Shown: piece after piece, positions 15,945 to 24,611 of the stretch
How the letters are laid out: every line of letters begins with the position of its first letter
How positions within the stretch are numbered: position 1 is the stretch's first letter
DNA from: Clostridiaceae bacterium
Lineage (GTDB): Bacteria > Bacillota > Clostridia > Oscillospirales > Acutalibacteraceae
Length of the DNA stretch: 64,000 bases
Reading direction: 5' to 3'
Assembly (NCBI GenBank): GCA_021769555.1
Contig: JAETSR010000006.1
Location: forward strand, 62,001-126,000
The notes under the pieces: generated by a model
What the model saw: only the letters and a program-made list of their open reading frames with translations
Told to the model about the DNA's origin: nothing
The model's database searches: none
Translations under genes and position numbers: made by a program

Positions 15945-17504
15945 ATGCTTATGACAAATATTCTTACAAAAGCTCTGAGCGCAGTTATGTCCCTGGCGCT
16001 GATAGTTTTATCCTGCCCTTCTGCAATCGCCGATACCGCCGCTTTCCCTGACGTTAAACCCGGCAGCTGGTATGCAGACGACGTAAACGAGCTGGCGGCG
16101 AGGGGCCTGATAAGCGGCTGCGGCGACGGCAAATTCCATCCCGGAGATACAATCACTGCCGCTCAGTTTGTCACTATCGTGGCCCGCTGTGCGGGGATAA
16201 CGGACAAACCCGCCGTCTCCGGGCACTGGGCCGCGCCCTTTATGTCGGCGGGGCTTAGCCGCGGCTGGTACGACTGGGACGAAATACCGCCCACCGGCGA
16301 GAAATTTGAAAAGCCAATCGTAAGGCAGCTTGCCGCAAAGATACTTATGCGCGCGCTTCTGCCCGATAAGCGCGGGGACTATAACACCGACTCCGCGAAG
16401 ATGACGGATTTTTCCCAGCTCGACGGCAGGTACTACGAGAGCGTTCTGGCCGGGTATTCCTGCGGAATATTCGCCGGGGACGATAAGGGGCGCTTTAAGC
16501 CGAAGTCGGGCCTCACCCGGGCTGAGGCCTGCGCCATAGTCATACGGGCGCTAAAGTGCATGGACGGCCTGCCGCCTATAGACCCCTCCCCTGCGCCAGG
16601 TCCGGCAGTGGACGGCGGGGTCAGCGAAAACGGCTGGCTGCAGGTGAAGGGGACCCAGCTCTGTAATGAGAAGGGCGAGCCTGTCGTCCTCCACGGCATG
16701 AGCAGCCAGGGGATTCAATGGTTCGGGCAGTACACAGGCGAACAGTCAATCAAAAATACCGCAGAGTACGGAGCAAATCTTTTCAGAGTCGCAATGTACA
16801 CCGGCGAGGGCGGTTATCTCAGCCAGCCGGAGAGTGTTAAGAAGCTGGCGCTAGCCGCTATAGACGCTGCCATAAAGCAGGACATGTACGTTATCATTGA
16901 CTGGCATATCCTCTCCGACGGCAATCCGATGGACCATGTAAATGAGTCGAAAGCCTTTTTCAGTGAAATAGCGGAGCGCTATAAAGACGAGCCTGCCGTG
17001 CTCTATGAAATATGCAACGAGCCCAACGGCTCCATCACCTGGGCAGGGGACGTCAAGCCATACGCGCAGGAGCTGGTGAAGACCATAAGGGCTCAGTCTG
17101 AAAAGGGCATAATCCTCATTGGCAGCAGCACCTGGAGCCAGGACGTACATCTGGCGGCGGCCGACCCGGTAGCTGGTGATAACCTGATGTATACCCTCCA
17201 CTTCTACGCCGGGACCCATGGGCAGTGGCTTCGGGACCGTGCGGACTCGGCCATAAAGTCCGGCCTGCCCATATTCGTCACTGAGTGGGGCACGAGCTCT
17301 GCGAACGGGAGCGACGGGGTGTTTTTGGATGAGTCCCGGCGCTGGATAGACTTTATGAGTGAGCGGGGCATAAGCTGGGCCAACTGGTCCCTCTGTGACA
17401 AGGACGAGACCTCGGCGGCGCTGAAGCCCGGAACAAGCCCGGATAAGTCATGGAGCAAAAATGACATGAGCGAGTCCGGTAAATTCGTATTTGATAATTT
17501 CTAA
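15945..17504 (+). CDS. SLH-anchored GH5 endoglucanase-like glycoside hydrolase
   Basis: The 519-residue exported protein has a signal peptide (about 1-30, cleavage near SAIADTAAF), three S-layer homology repeats (about 33-205, e.g. FPDVKPGSWYADDVNELAARG) and, after a Pro-rich linker, a GH5 domain (230-519). The acid/base Glu359 sits in ICNEPNG and the nucleophile Glu447 in FVTEWGTS; VIIDWH is also present. Known: GH5 enzymes of this type cut beta-1,4-glucans. SLH repeats should hold it on pyruvylated wall polymers, making a cell-bound cellulase-type enzyme. An M24 peptidase and EutH follow on the same strand with short gaps. Confidence 0.93.
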   Translation: MLMTNILTKALSAVMSLALIVLSCPSAIADTAAFPDVKPGSWYADDVNELAARGLISGCGDGKFHPGDTITAAQFVTIVARCAGITDKPAVSGHWAAPFMSAGLSRGWYDWDEIPPTGEKFEKPIVRQLAAKILMRALLPDKRGDYNTDSAKMTDFSQLDGRYYESVLAGYSCGIFAGDDKGRFKPKSGLTRAEACAIVIRALKCMDGLPPIDPSPAPGPAVDGGVSENGWLQVKGTQLCNEKGEPVVLHGMSSQGIQWFGQYTGEQSIKNTAEYGANLFRVAMYTGEGGYLSQPESVKKLALAAIDAAIKQDMYVIIDWHILSDGNPMDHVNESKAFFSEIAERYKDEPAVLYEICNEPNGSITWAGDVKPYAQELVKTIRAQSEKGIILIGSSTWSQDVHLAAADPVAGDNLMYTLHFYAGTHGQWLRDRADSAIKSGLPIFVTEWGTSSANGSDGVFLDESRRWIDFMSERGISWANWSLCDKDETSAALKPGTSPDKSWSKNDMSESGKFVFDNF

Positions 17505-17534
17505 TTAACATAATTTTTATGGAGGCATAATGAA

Positions 17535-18791
17535 ATGACCAAGGAATATTATAAGGGAAACCGGGAGCGGCTCTATTCTGGGATGAAGGAGGGCTCCATG
17601 CTGGTGCTGTTCTCCGGCTCCCCGGTGCGCAAGACCAACGATGAGTTCTATCCCTTCTACACCAACCGGAACTTCCTCTACCTCACGGGCCTGGACCAGC
17701 AGGAGCTGGCCTTTATCGCCTGCAAGGAACCGGGCGGCTCCGTGACCGAGAAGGCATATATTCTCCCTCCGGACATGATGGCCGAGCGCTGGACCGGCGA
17801 GAGGATAAAGCCTCAGGAGGCCGCCGATATCTCCGGCATTGAAAATATCTCCTTTGTGGAGGGCTTCGAGGCCGATTTACATAAACTCTCCACAAGCGGC
17901 AGGTATGGGCACATATATTTGGACCTTTTCAGGGTCTCCCCCGAGGACCGGGATGAGCCCGCCCATATGCTCCTAAAGCGCGTGCACAGGGATTACCCCT
18001 TTATGAGCATTGAGAACGCCAATATACTTATAAGAAGGCTGCGCACCATAAAGCAGCCCTGTGAGCTGGAGGCCATGAGGAAGGCCGAGGAGATAACCTG
18101 CGCGGGGATAACATCAATGATGAAAGCCTCAAGGCCCGGGATGTACGAGTACCAGTACAAGGCAGTCTTTGACTATGCCATAGGCCAGTATGGTCCCCAG
18201 GGGCCCGGGTTCCCCTCCATTATCTCAGCCGGGAAGAACAATTTCTGTATACATTATTATTTCTATAAGGGCCAGGCCCTGGACGGCGATATGGTGCTAA
18301 ACGATGTGGGCGCGTGGCACGACCATATGATGACCGACGTGTCAAGGGGATGGCCCTGCAGCGGCAGGTTCAGTGAGCGGCAGAGACAGCTATATGAAAT
18401 GGCGCTGGACACTTCAAACCATATGTTCAGCATAATAAAGCCCGGCATGAAGATGGCCGATGTGGACGGTGAGTCCCATAGGTACTGCGCGGAGCTGATG
18501 AAGGACGCTGGGCTTTTGGACGATGTGAAAAATATCGGCAGGTATATGTGGCACGGCGGGGCCCATCACGTGGGCTATGACGTGCACGACGCTGTAGAGG
18601 CCCCGGAGGTCATTGCGCCAAACATGGTGTTCTGCGTGGACATCGGCATATATCACGAGGAGTTCGGCATTGGCTTCAGGCTTGAAGACAACTGCCTTGT
18701 TACCGAAAACGGCTGTGAAAACCTCTCAGCCATGACCCCCCGGACTATCCCCGAGATTGAGGATATGATGAAGAAAGACTTTGTGTTCTAA
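17535..18791 (+). CDS. Xaa-Pro aminopeptidase-like M24 metallopeptidase
   Basis: The 418-residue protein has the N-terminal AMP_N region (YYKGNRERLYSGMKEGSMLVLFSGSP and NFLYLTGLDQQELAFI) and a C-terminal pita-bread domain. Probable metal ligands are Asp257 (LNDVGAWH), Asp268 (MTDVSRGWP), a His near 345 (GGAHHVGYDVHD), Glu376 and Glu384. Known: these enzymes remove N-terminal residues before proline. No signal peptide is seen. It is 30 bases after the GH5 gene and 18 before eutH. Confidence 0.88.
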   Translation: MTKEYYKGNRERLYSGMKEGSMLVLFSGSPVRKTNDEFYPFYTNRNFLYLTGLDQQELAFIACKEPGGSVTEKAYILPPDMMAERWTGERIKPQEAADISGIENISFVEGFEADLHKLSTSGRYGHIYLDLFRVSPEDRDEPAHMLLKRVHRDYPFMSIENANILIRRLRTIKQPCELEAMRKAEEITCAGITSMMKASRPGMYEYQYKAVFDYAIGQYGPQGPGFPSIISAGKNNFCIHYYFYKGQALDGDMVLNDVGAWHDHMMTDVSRGWPCSGRFSERQRQLYEMALDTSNHMFSIIKPGMKMADVDGESHRYCAELMKDAGLLDDVKNIGRYMWHGGAHHVGYDVHDAVEAPEVIAPNMVFCVDIGIYHEEFGIGFRLEDNCLVTENGCENLSAMTPRTIPEIEDMMKKDFVF

Positions 18792-18809
18792 CAATTTTAT
18801 AAAACAAGC

Positions 18810-19886
18810 ATGAATGAAGTATTGATGATAATTATGGCTGCCGGGGCCCTGCTTGGGGGCTTCGACAGGCTGAGGGGAAATAAGTGGGGCTATGGGGACA
18901 AGTTTGAGACAGGCTTCATGCTCCTTGGCTCCATGGGCCTCAGCATGGCGGGGATGATATGCCTCTCCCCTGTGCTGGCCGACGTCCTGGGCAGGGTGAT
19001 AGTGCCGCTGTATAAGCTCATCGGCGTGGACCCGGCTATGTTCGGCAGCCTGCTGGCCATAGACATGGGCGGCTATCAGCTGGCGAAGGAGCTATGCGAG
19101 GACCCGGCTGTTGGCAGCTACGCGGGCTTAGTTGTCTCGGCTATATTCGGCTGCACAATAGTCTTTACGATACCTGTGGGCATGGGCATGATACCTAAAG
19201 CGGACCGGGAGGCCTTTGCCCGGGGGATAATGCTGGGGCTCTCAGCTATGCCTGTGGGCTTGGTTGTAGGCGGGCTTTTGGCGGGCATACCGGCGCTCAG
19301 CTGCCTGCACCAGAACATACCGGTGTTCCTCCTGGCGCTCCTGCTGTTAATAGGGCTGAGGCTGTCGCCGGGGAAGATGATAAAGGGGTTCTGCATACTG
19401 GCTGAGGGCATACGCTGGGTGGTCACAATCGGCCTTGCGCTGGCGGCAGTTGAAAGCATGACCGGCTTCTCCATACTTCCGGGGATGGCCCCGATAAGCG
19501 AGGCCATGGCGGTCGTAGCCTCTATCGGGGTGGTCATGCTGGGCAGCTTGCCGGCGGCTGAGCTCTTGCGGCGGCTTCTGGTGAGGCCTTTCGCGTGGCT
19601 GGGAGAGAAGCTTGGGATGAAGCCCCAGAGCCTTACCGGTATGCTGGTGGGGCTGGTGAGCGCTATGCCCACGCTCTCCATGTATAAGGATATGGACAGC
19701 CGGGGGAAGGTTGCCGCCGGGGCGTTTTTAGTCAGCGGGACGAGCCTGCTTGCCGCGCATATGGGCTTTGTGATTAGCACGGAGCCGGAGCTGCTGGGCG
19801 CGCTTATCGCCGGGAAGCTCAGCGGGGCCATAGCCGCGGTGGTGCTGGCGCTGTGCGTTCAGAAGGCCGAGCCCGCCCGCTCTTGA
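18810..19886 (+). CDS. eutH: EutH-family ethanolamine transporter-like protein
   Basis: The 358-residue membrane protein has about ten helices and matches EutH throughout: GFDRLRGNKWGYGDKFETGFMLLGSMGLSMAGM, FGSLLAIDMGGYQLAKEL and LVSAMPTLSMYKDMDSRGKV. Known: EutH carries ethanolamine into cells that degrade it in microcompartments. No other eut gene, B12 lyase or shell protein is present here, so it is an orphan whose substrate may differ. No Shine-Dalgarno sequence is apparent before the ATG. The TGA stop lies inside the -35 box of the next promoter. Confidence 0.85.
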   Translation: MNEVLMIIMAAGALLGGFDRLRGNKWGYGDKFETGFMLLGSMGLSMAGMICLSPVLADVLGRVIVPLYKLIGVDPAMFGSLLAIDMGGYQLAKELCEDPAVGSYAGLVVSAIFGCTIVFTIPVGMGMIPKADREAFARGIMLGLSAMPVGLVVGGLLAGIPALSCLHQNIPVFLLALLLLIGLRLSPGKMIKGFCILAEGIRWVVTIGLALAAVESMTGFSILPGMAPISEAMAVVASIGVVMLGSLPAAELLRRLLVRPFAWLGEKLGMKPQSLTGMLVGLVSAMPTLSMYKDMDSRGKVAAGAFLVSGTSLLAAHMGFVISTEPELLGALIAGKLSGAIAAVVLALCVQKAEPARS

Positions 19887-19911
19887 CATCCTCACCCGGC
19901 TATGGTATAAT
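19883..19911 (+). promoter_or_regulatory. Consensus promoter placing transcription start at the ATG
   Basis: TTGACA, 17-base spacer, TATAAT are all consensus. The -10 ends at 19911 and the downstream ATG is at 19918, so transcription should begin at or next to the start codon, giving a leaderless mRNA. No Shine-Dalgarno sequence is present. Confidence 0.75.
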
Positions 19912-19917
19912 TTCCCC

Positions 19918-21033
19918 ATGAAAAATCACATCTTTGGCAGTAATAGAGATAACAAAAAAATAAGCCCCAAAGCCGAGCTTGCCGGGTTCCTGTGCCTCCT
20001 GCTGGCCCTGGGGCTTTTTTGCGTTGGGGCGGCTCGGGTGCTCACGCCCAAGCGCCAGGACTACGGCGCCACATGGGCGATGTACCTTGAGGAGGAGCCA
20101 AATACTGTGGACGTGCTGTTTATGGGCTCGTCCCTGGCATATTGTGACGTTGTGCCCGGGGTGCTGTATGAGGAATCGGGCGTTACCTCCTATGTAATGG
20201 CAGGGCCCCGCCAGCCTATGTCCATCACATACTATTACTTGCGGGAATGCTGCAAAACCCAATCGCCGGGCACCGTTTTTATCGAGTGTACCGGCTTTAT
20301 TTTTGAGAGTGAATACTCAGCAAATACTGATATAAAGCCCAACCTCACCTTCATGCCCTGGACCGAAAACAGGCTCAGGCCCACTTTGGACTATACTGAG
20401 GGGGACACGCTAATTGGCCTTTTATGGCCCCTCTATGCCTATCACGGCCGCTGGACTGAGGCGGGGCTGAGCGATTTGAAGCCTCAGGGGGCCGACCCTC
20501 TCTGCGGGTACACCTATCTTGAGGAGATATGCCCCCTGGATGAGTTCACGGAGCGGAATGTCTCTGAGGAGCTTGACAATGGGGCCTATGACGAGAATTT
20601 GGAGTTTGCGGGAAAGATACTGGATTTCTGCCAGGAGCGGGGCATACGGCCGGTGTTCTATATCACCCCCTCAGTGGGCCGCCTGCCCGATGTGTGGCGG
20701 GAGCGGATAGAGAAGGACTTACATGGGCTGGGGGTTGAGCTGGTTGACTTTAACCGGGAGTTTGACTCCTTCGGCTTTGACTTACAGACAGACTTTTTTG
20801 ACAGCTTTCACCTGAACTGCCGGGGGGCTGAGAAGTTCTCAAAGGCTCTCGGGGCCCGCATAAACCAGTGGGCCTCCCCTGCCGCCGCCCATGATAAGGA
20901 GCTCTGGCAGAGCCGTGGGGAGATTTTTCACGACCGGCTTGAGGGCACGCTTGCCTCTGAGCCCAATTATAAAAACGACTCGACTGCCGCCAACGCTACG
21001 GCTGATAAAGATGATAAGGAGGGTGAAAATTGA
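19918..21033 (+). CDS. SGNH-like membrane-anchored protein, partner of MBOAT acyltransferase
   Basis: The 371-residue protein has an N-terminal membrane helix (about 20-40) and an extracellular SGNH/AlgJ-DltD-like domain: VDVLFMGSSLAYCDVVP carries the nucleophile-type Gly-Ser-Ser, and FDSFHLNCRGAEKFS the Asp-x-x-His block. Known: such proteins act with MBOAT enzymes to move acyl groups onto exocellular polymers. The next gene is that MBOAT enzyme, starting at a TTG overlapping this stop codon. Its own promoter is consensus and the mRNA appears leaderless. Confidence 0.8.
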   Translation: MKNHIFGSNRDNKKISPKAELAGFLCLLLALGLFCVGAARVLTPKRQDYGATWAMYLEEEPNTVDVLFMGSSLAYCDVVPGVLYEESGVTSYVMAGPRQPMSITYYYLRECCKTQSPGTVFIECTGFIFESEYSANTDIKPNLTFMPWTENRLRPTLDYTEGDTLIGLLWPLYAYHGRWTEAGLSDLKPQGADPLCGYTYLEEICPLDEFTERNVSEELDNGAYDENLEFAGKILDFCQERGIRPVFYITPSVGRLPDVWRERIEKDLHGLGVELVDFNREFDSFGFDLQTDFFDSFHLNCRGAEKFSKALGARINQWASPAAAHDKELWQSRGEIFHDRLEGTLASEPNYKNDSTAANATADKDDKEGEN

Positions 21034-22508
21034 ATTTTAACTCCCTCCAGTATATTATATTTTTGATATTAAATATATTTTTATATTATATTATCCCACA
21101 TCGGTGCAGAAATTATCTTTTGCTTATTTCCAGCTACTATTTTTATATGTGCTGGAACCCGAAGTACGCCCTGTTAATGCTGCTGTCCACGGTGATAACC
21201 TATGCCTGCGGGCTGCTGGTATCGGGGGCGGTCTGGGGCAAGAGAAAGCTGTGGCTGGCGCTGAGCTTTGGGGCTAATCTCTCAATACTGTTCTTTTTCA
21301 AGTATTATAACTTCGCGTCAAGCCTGTTTACCAGGGTGTCGGGGTTATTGGGGCTGGGGACGTCTGCCCCCCTTCTGGACGTGCTGCTGCCGGTGGGTAT
21401 CTCCTTTTACACCTTCCAGGCTTTGGGGTACACTATGGATGTGTACAGAAAGGACGTGCCCGCCGAGAGGAATTTTGCGGACTACGCCCTGTTTGTCTCC
21501 TTCTTCCCCCAGCTTGTGGCAGGGCCCATTGAGCGCTCGGGGAATATTCTGCACCAGCTTAAAGAGGTGCATGAGTTTGACTTTGAGAATATCCGGGCGG
21601 GGGTGATGCCGGTGCTCTGGGGCATGTTCAAAAAGGTGGTGCTGGCAGACAACCTGGCGGTCATTGTCAACACCGTATATGACGCCCCCTCAGAGCATAA
21701 CGGCCCCCAGCTGGCGCTGGCGACCGGGGCCTTTGCCATACAGATTTTCTGTGATTTCTCGGCTTACTCTGACATTGCCCGGGGCTCTGCCAAAATGCTG
21801 GGCTTTGAGCTGATGGAGAACTTCCACTGCCCGTATCTTGCCACGTCCATACAGGACTTCTGGCGGCGCTGGCATATCTCCCTGTCCTCGTGGTTCAAGG
21901 ACTATCTCTATTTCCCCCTGGGCGGGAGCCGGTGCGGGAAATGGCGGCGCATATTGAACCTGCTTATCGTATTTGCCGTCAGCGGGCTATGGCACGGCGC
22001 CGCCCTGACGTTTGTGGCCTGGGGGCTGTTGAACGGCCTGTACCAGGCGGTCTCGATTCTCCTGAGGCCTGTAAGGGACAGGGTATTTAAGCTTCTGCAT
22101 GTGCCGGAGAAGGCCTGGTGGCTGACGGCCATAAGGGTGGTTATCACCTTCTCCCTCACCTGCCTTGCCTGGGTGCTGTTCAGGGCCAACTCCTTCTCCG
22201 ACGCTGCAGCGGTCTATTCCAGCATATTCGGCTGGCTTGCACATCTGCCGGAGCTGGGGCTCTCGGGGCTCTTCTCAGCCGGGGGCGGGCTGGGGCTTGG
22301 TACGCGGGCCCTGTGCATGGCGGGGCTGTTCTCTGCGGGGACTCTTGCGGCGGATTGGTTCGTCTGTGAGAAGCGCCTGGGCGAAAGGCTAAACCGTGGG
22401 GTCGTGCTCCGGTACTGTGTGTACTTCTGCCTTATCTGCGCCATAATTATCTTCGGCTCATACGGCAGCGGGTACGACCCCCAGGACTTTGCCTACTTCC
22501 AGTTCTAA
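21030..22508 (+). CDS. MBOAT-family O-acyltransferase (AlgI/DltB-like)
   Basis: A 492-residue polytopic protein. Family marks are LPVGISFYTFQALGYTMDVYRKDVPAERNFADYALFVSFFPQLVAGPI, FWRRWHISLSSWFKDYLYFPLGGSR and the catalytic-type His in AVSGLWHGAALTFVAWGLLNG. Known: it passes acyl groups from the cytosol across the membrane for O-acetylation or D-alanylation of surface polymers. The TTG start has AAGGAGGGTG upstream and overlaps the SGNH gene stop. No D-alanine ligase or carrier genes are nearby, so O-acetylation is more likely. Confidence 0.92.
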   Translation: MNFNSLQYIIFLILNIFLYYIIPHRCRNYLLLISSYYFYMCWNPKYALLMLLSTVITYACGLLVSGAVWGKRKLWLALSFGANLSILFFFKYYNFASSLFTRVSGLLGLGTSAPLLDVLLPVGISFYTFQALGYTMDVYRKDVPAERNFADYALFVSFFPQLVAGPIERSGNILHQLKEVHEFDFENIRAGVMPVLWGMFKKVVLADNLAVIVNTVYDAPSEHNGPQLALATGAFAIQIFCDFSAYSDIARGSAKMLGFELMENFHCPYLATSIQDFWRRWHISLSSWFKDYLYFPLGGSRCGKWRRILNLLIVFAVSGLWHGAALTFVAWGLLNGLYQAVSILLRPVRDRVFKLLHVPEKAWWLTAIRVVITFSLTCLAWVLFRANSFSDAAAVYSSIFGWLAHLPELGLSGLFSAGGGLGLGTRALCMAGLFSAGTLAADWFVCEKRLGERLNRGVVLRYCVYFCLICAIIIFGSYGSGYDPQDFAYFQF

Positions 22509-22510
22509 GC

Positions 22511-24475
22511 CTATCTGAAGCACCTGAGAATGCGCCAGAGCTGCATAACCGTGAGCAGCAGGGCCGGGCTTATCATAACGTAAAGGTACCTTCCCCTGTG
22601 GAAGGTGCTTTTTATTTGAGGCAGGCGCAGAAGGTACAGCAGCGGGAACAGCACCGGCAGCAGCCAGCGCCCCTGGAAACCGGTTATCCACGTCTGCCCG
22701 GCGGGGGTGCATATGAGGTATGTACAAAGGATGATGACTCCGACACAGAAGCAGAGCCCGGCAAACAATCCTGCCCTCAGAGGGACGGAGACCTTCAGCG
22801 GCTCCTCCTCAGGCTCAGTGAGGGCCGTTATGCCCAGGGCGGCAAGGAACAGCATGGCCCCCGGTACGCGCGCTGTGAGGGTTGAGAGGTTCCCCAGCTC
22901 TGTCATGAAGCCGGAGCCTAAGAGGTCCTTGAGTATGAATCTTGCGAACATTTTCACTGCTCCCAGAGGGTTCGAGAGAATATTTGATACCTGGTCCCCT
23001 GCCGTTACAGGGAGCTTTCCGCCCAGAGCCGCGGCCGGGGTCATAAACGCGGCCAGGACTATGGCGGCTATGAGCCCGGACTTTATGAGTATGGAGCGGG
23101 TGTCCCTCTCCCCCTCGGGCCGCCTGAACAGTAAGACTGTACACAGCATTGCCAGGGCCATGGCAATGCCCCCCGGGCTGTAGGTGGAGGCCTGGAACAG
23201 TGCCGAGGGCAGAAGGCTCACGACACAGAGCAGCACCCTCCCCCGCCGGGCAAGCTTTATTGCAAGGCAGACTATGAGGGCATAGGCCAAAAGGTTCACG
23301 GCCCGGCCCAGGGCATAGCCCACAACGAAATGCATACCGAAGAAGCGCCCGAGCCACAGGCCGAAAGCCCCCGGCAGGTACAGGGGCGACGGATAGCTCA
23401 GGGGGCTCTCCTCCATTATATACAGCGCACCCTTTGAGACATGGGCCCGCATATGGTCGAAGTATATCCCATTATATGAGTTGCTTGAGTAGACCGGAAA
23501 TTCTATCAGCCCCATAAGGCTGCGCTCGGCCTTGGTGATATAGGCCTGTCCGCCGTAGGAGAGGGAGAGGGCGTGGCGGTAATGTATGCCGCCGTCCCCG
23601 GGGATATAGGACGTTAGGGGCGAGGCCGCTATGAACATGAGCCCAATTCCAAGGCATACCAGGGCAAAGACCCTCTGGGGGTGCTCAGCCGCATGATTTC
23701 TAAAAAGCCAGAGCCCATATATCATTGCGCCCAGCAGCAGAAAGAAGGCTGCGTGCTGCCAGGTATAGGGTATTCCCCGAAAGCTGCACAGCGGCCAGGC
23801 AGCCAGCGCGAGGATAACGCCTGCCCCCAGAAGCTTCAAAAAGCCAATGCCCAGGGACTTACGGGCCTTTATCAGCGCCCGGAGCTTTTCAGAGAGCCGG
23901 GGCCAAATATGCAGTATCAGCTCGCCCAGAGCAAGCAGTATGAAGAACGGTATTGCAAAATCCCTGATTCTAAAGGGCGGGATAACGTGGGTAGCGGCGT
24001 TCAGGGGGCTTGGGGAGACCAGTATCTCCCCCGGCACAAAATCTGCCGGTATGCCAAGGCGCAAGAAGCTGTACTCCTTTGGGGGCATTGTGAACAGATA
24101 CTCCGTCATGCCCTCGCTGGCCTCGGCCTCCTCCATCCTGTCCGGGCTCAGCCCTCCGGAGGCGTCCGGGTAGTGGAGGGTGAGGATGGTGCCGGAGGGC
24201 AGCTGGGAATTGACCCTCACTGACACCGACTGGATTTTTCCGCGAAAGCCTCTCAGCAGTATATATGAGCCTTCGCTCCCCGCCTTGAGGAATTTTCCCT
24301 TTTCCTCATAGCCGTACATCTGCCAGTTCTCCCTCTCAACAGCCTGTCCGTCCCCCGGGAAGCTCTCGGGGTTCAGCTCCGGCGTGCGGGCCCAGTTTAT
24401 CAGCCATATTGACAAAGACAGTGCCAGCACCGTCACCAGCAATATGCTCTGGCTGCGGAAGTTTCTCCCTTTCAT
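22511..24475 (-). CDS. DUF2142-family polytopic membrane protein
   Basis: The 654-residue protein starts with one helix (about 12-27), then an extracytoplasmic domain of about 150 residues, then roughly ten helices. The segments YIPGDGGIHYRHALSLSYGG and LPSALFQASTYSPGGIAMALA fit DUF2142, relatives of membrane glycosyltransferases of the GT-C type. Known: many DUF2142 genes sit in polysaccharide loci, but activity is unproven. It converges on the MBOAT gene with only 2 bases between stops and is divergent from the LtaS-like gene. Confidence 0.75.
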   Translation of the reverse strand: MKGRNFRSQSILLVTVLALSLSIWLINWARTPELNPESFPGDGQAVERENWQMYGYEEKGKFLKAGSEGSYILLRGFRGKIQSVSVRVNSQLPSGTILTLHYPDASGGLSPDRMEEAEASEGMTEYLFTMPPKEYSFLRLGIPADFVPGEILVSPSPLNAATHVIPPFRIRDFAIPFFILLALGELILHIWPRLSEKLRALIKARKSLGIGFLKLLGAGVILALAAWPLCSFRGIPYTWQHAAFFLLLGAMIYGLWLFRNHAAEHPQRVFALVCLGIGLMFIAASPLTSYIPGDGGIHYRHALSLSYGGQAYITKAERSLMGLIEFPVYSSNSYNGIYFDHMRAHVSKGALYIMEESPLSYPSPLYLPGAFGLWLGRFFGMHFVVGYALGRAVNLLAYALIVCLAIKLARRGRVLLCVVSLLPSALFQASTYSPGGIAMALAMLCTVLLFRRPEGERDTRSILIKSGLIAAIVLAAFMTPAAALGGKLPVTAGDQVSNILSNPLGAVKMFARFILKDLLGSGFMTELGNLSTLTARVPGAMLFLAALGITALTEPEEEPLKVSVPLRAGLFAGLCFCVGVIILCTYLICTPAGQTWITGFQGRWLLPVLFPLLYLLRLPQIKSTFHRGRYLYVMISPALLLTVMQLWRILRCFR

Positions 24476-24515
24476 ATGCTCAAACGCCCCTTACTCAAAT
24501 AATATCCTCCGGCAT

Positions 24516-24544
24516 ATTATAGCATTATGATTTGTTGACTGCAA
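24516..24544 (-). promoter_or_regulatory. Promoter of the DUF2142 gene
   Basis: Minus strand: TTGCAG, 17-base spacer, TATAAT. Its -35 overlaps the -35 of the divergent plus promoter. Confidence 0.7.
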
Positions 24545-24563
24545 GTGGGAGATGTGATATACT
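24535..24563 (+). promoter_or_regulatory. Promoter of the LtaS-like gene
   Basis: TTGACT, 17-base spacer, TATACT. The overlap with the opposite promoter means the two cannot easily be occupied at once. Confidence 0.75.
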
Positions 24564-24611
24564 TTGTATTTAAGGGCATAAAGGTATTTAAAGGGGAGCG
24601 GTGATTGGGAA

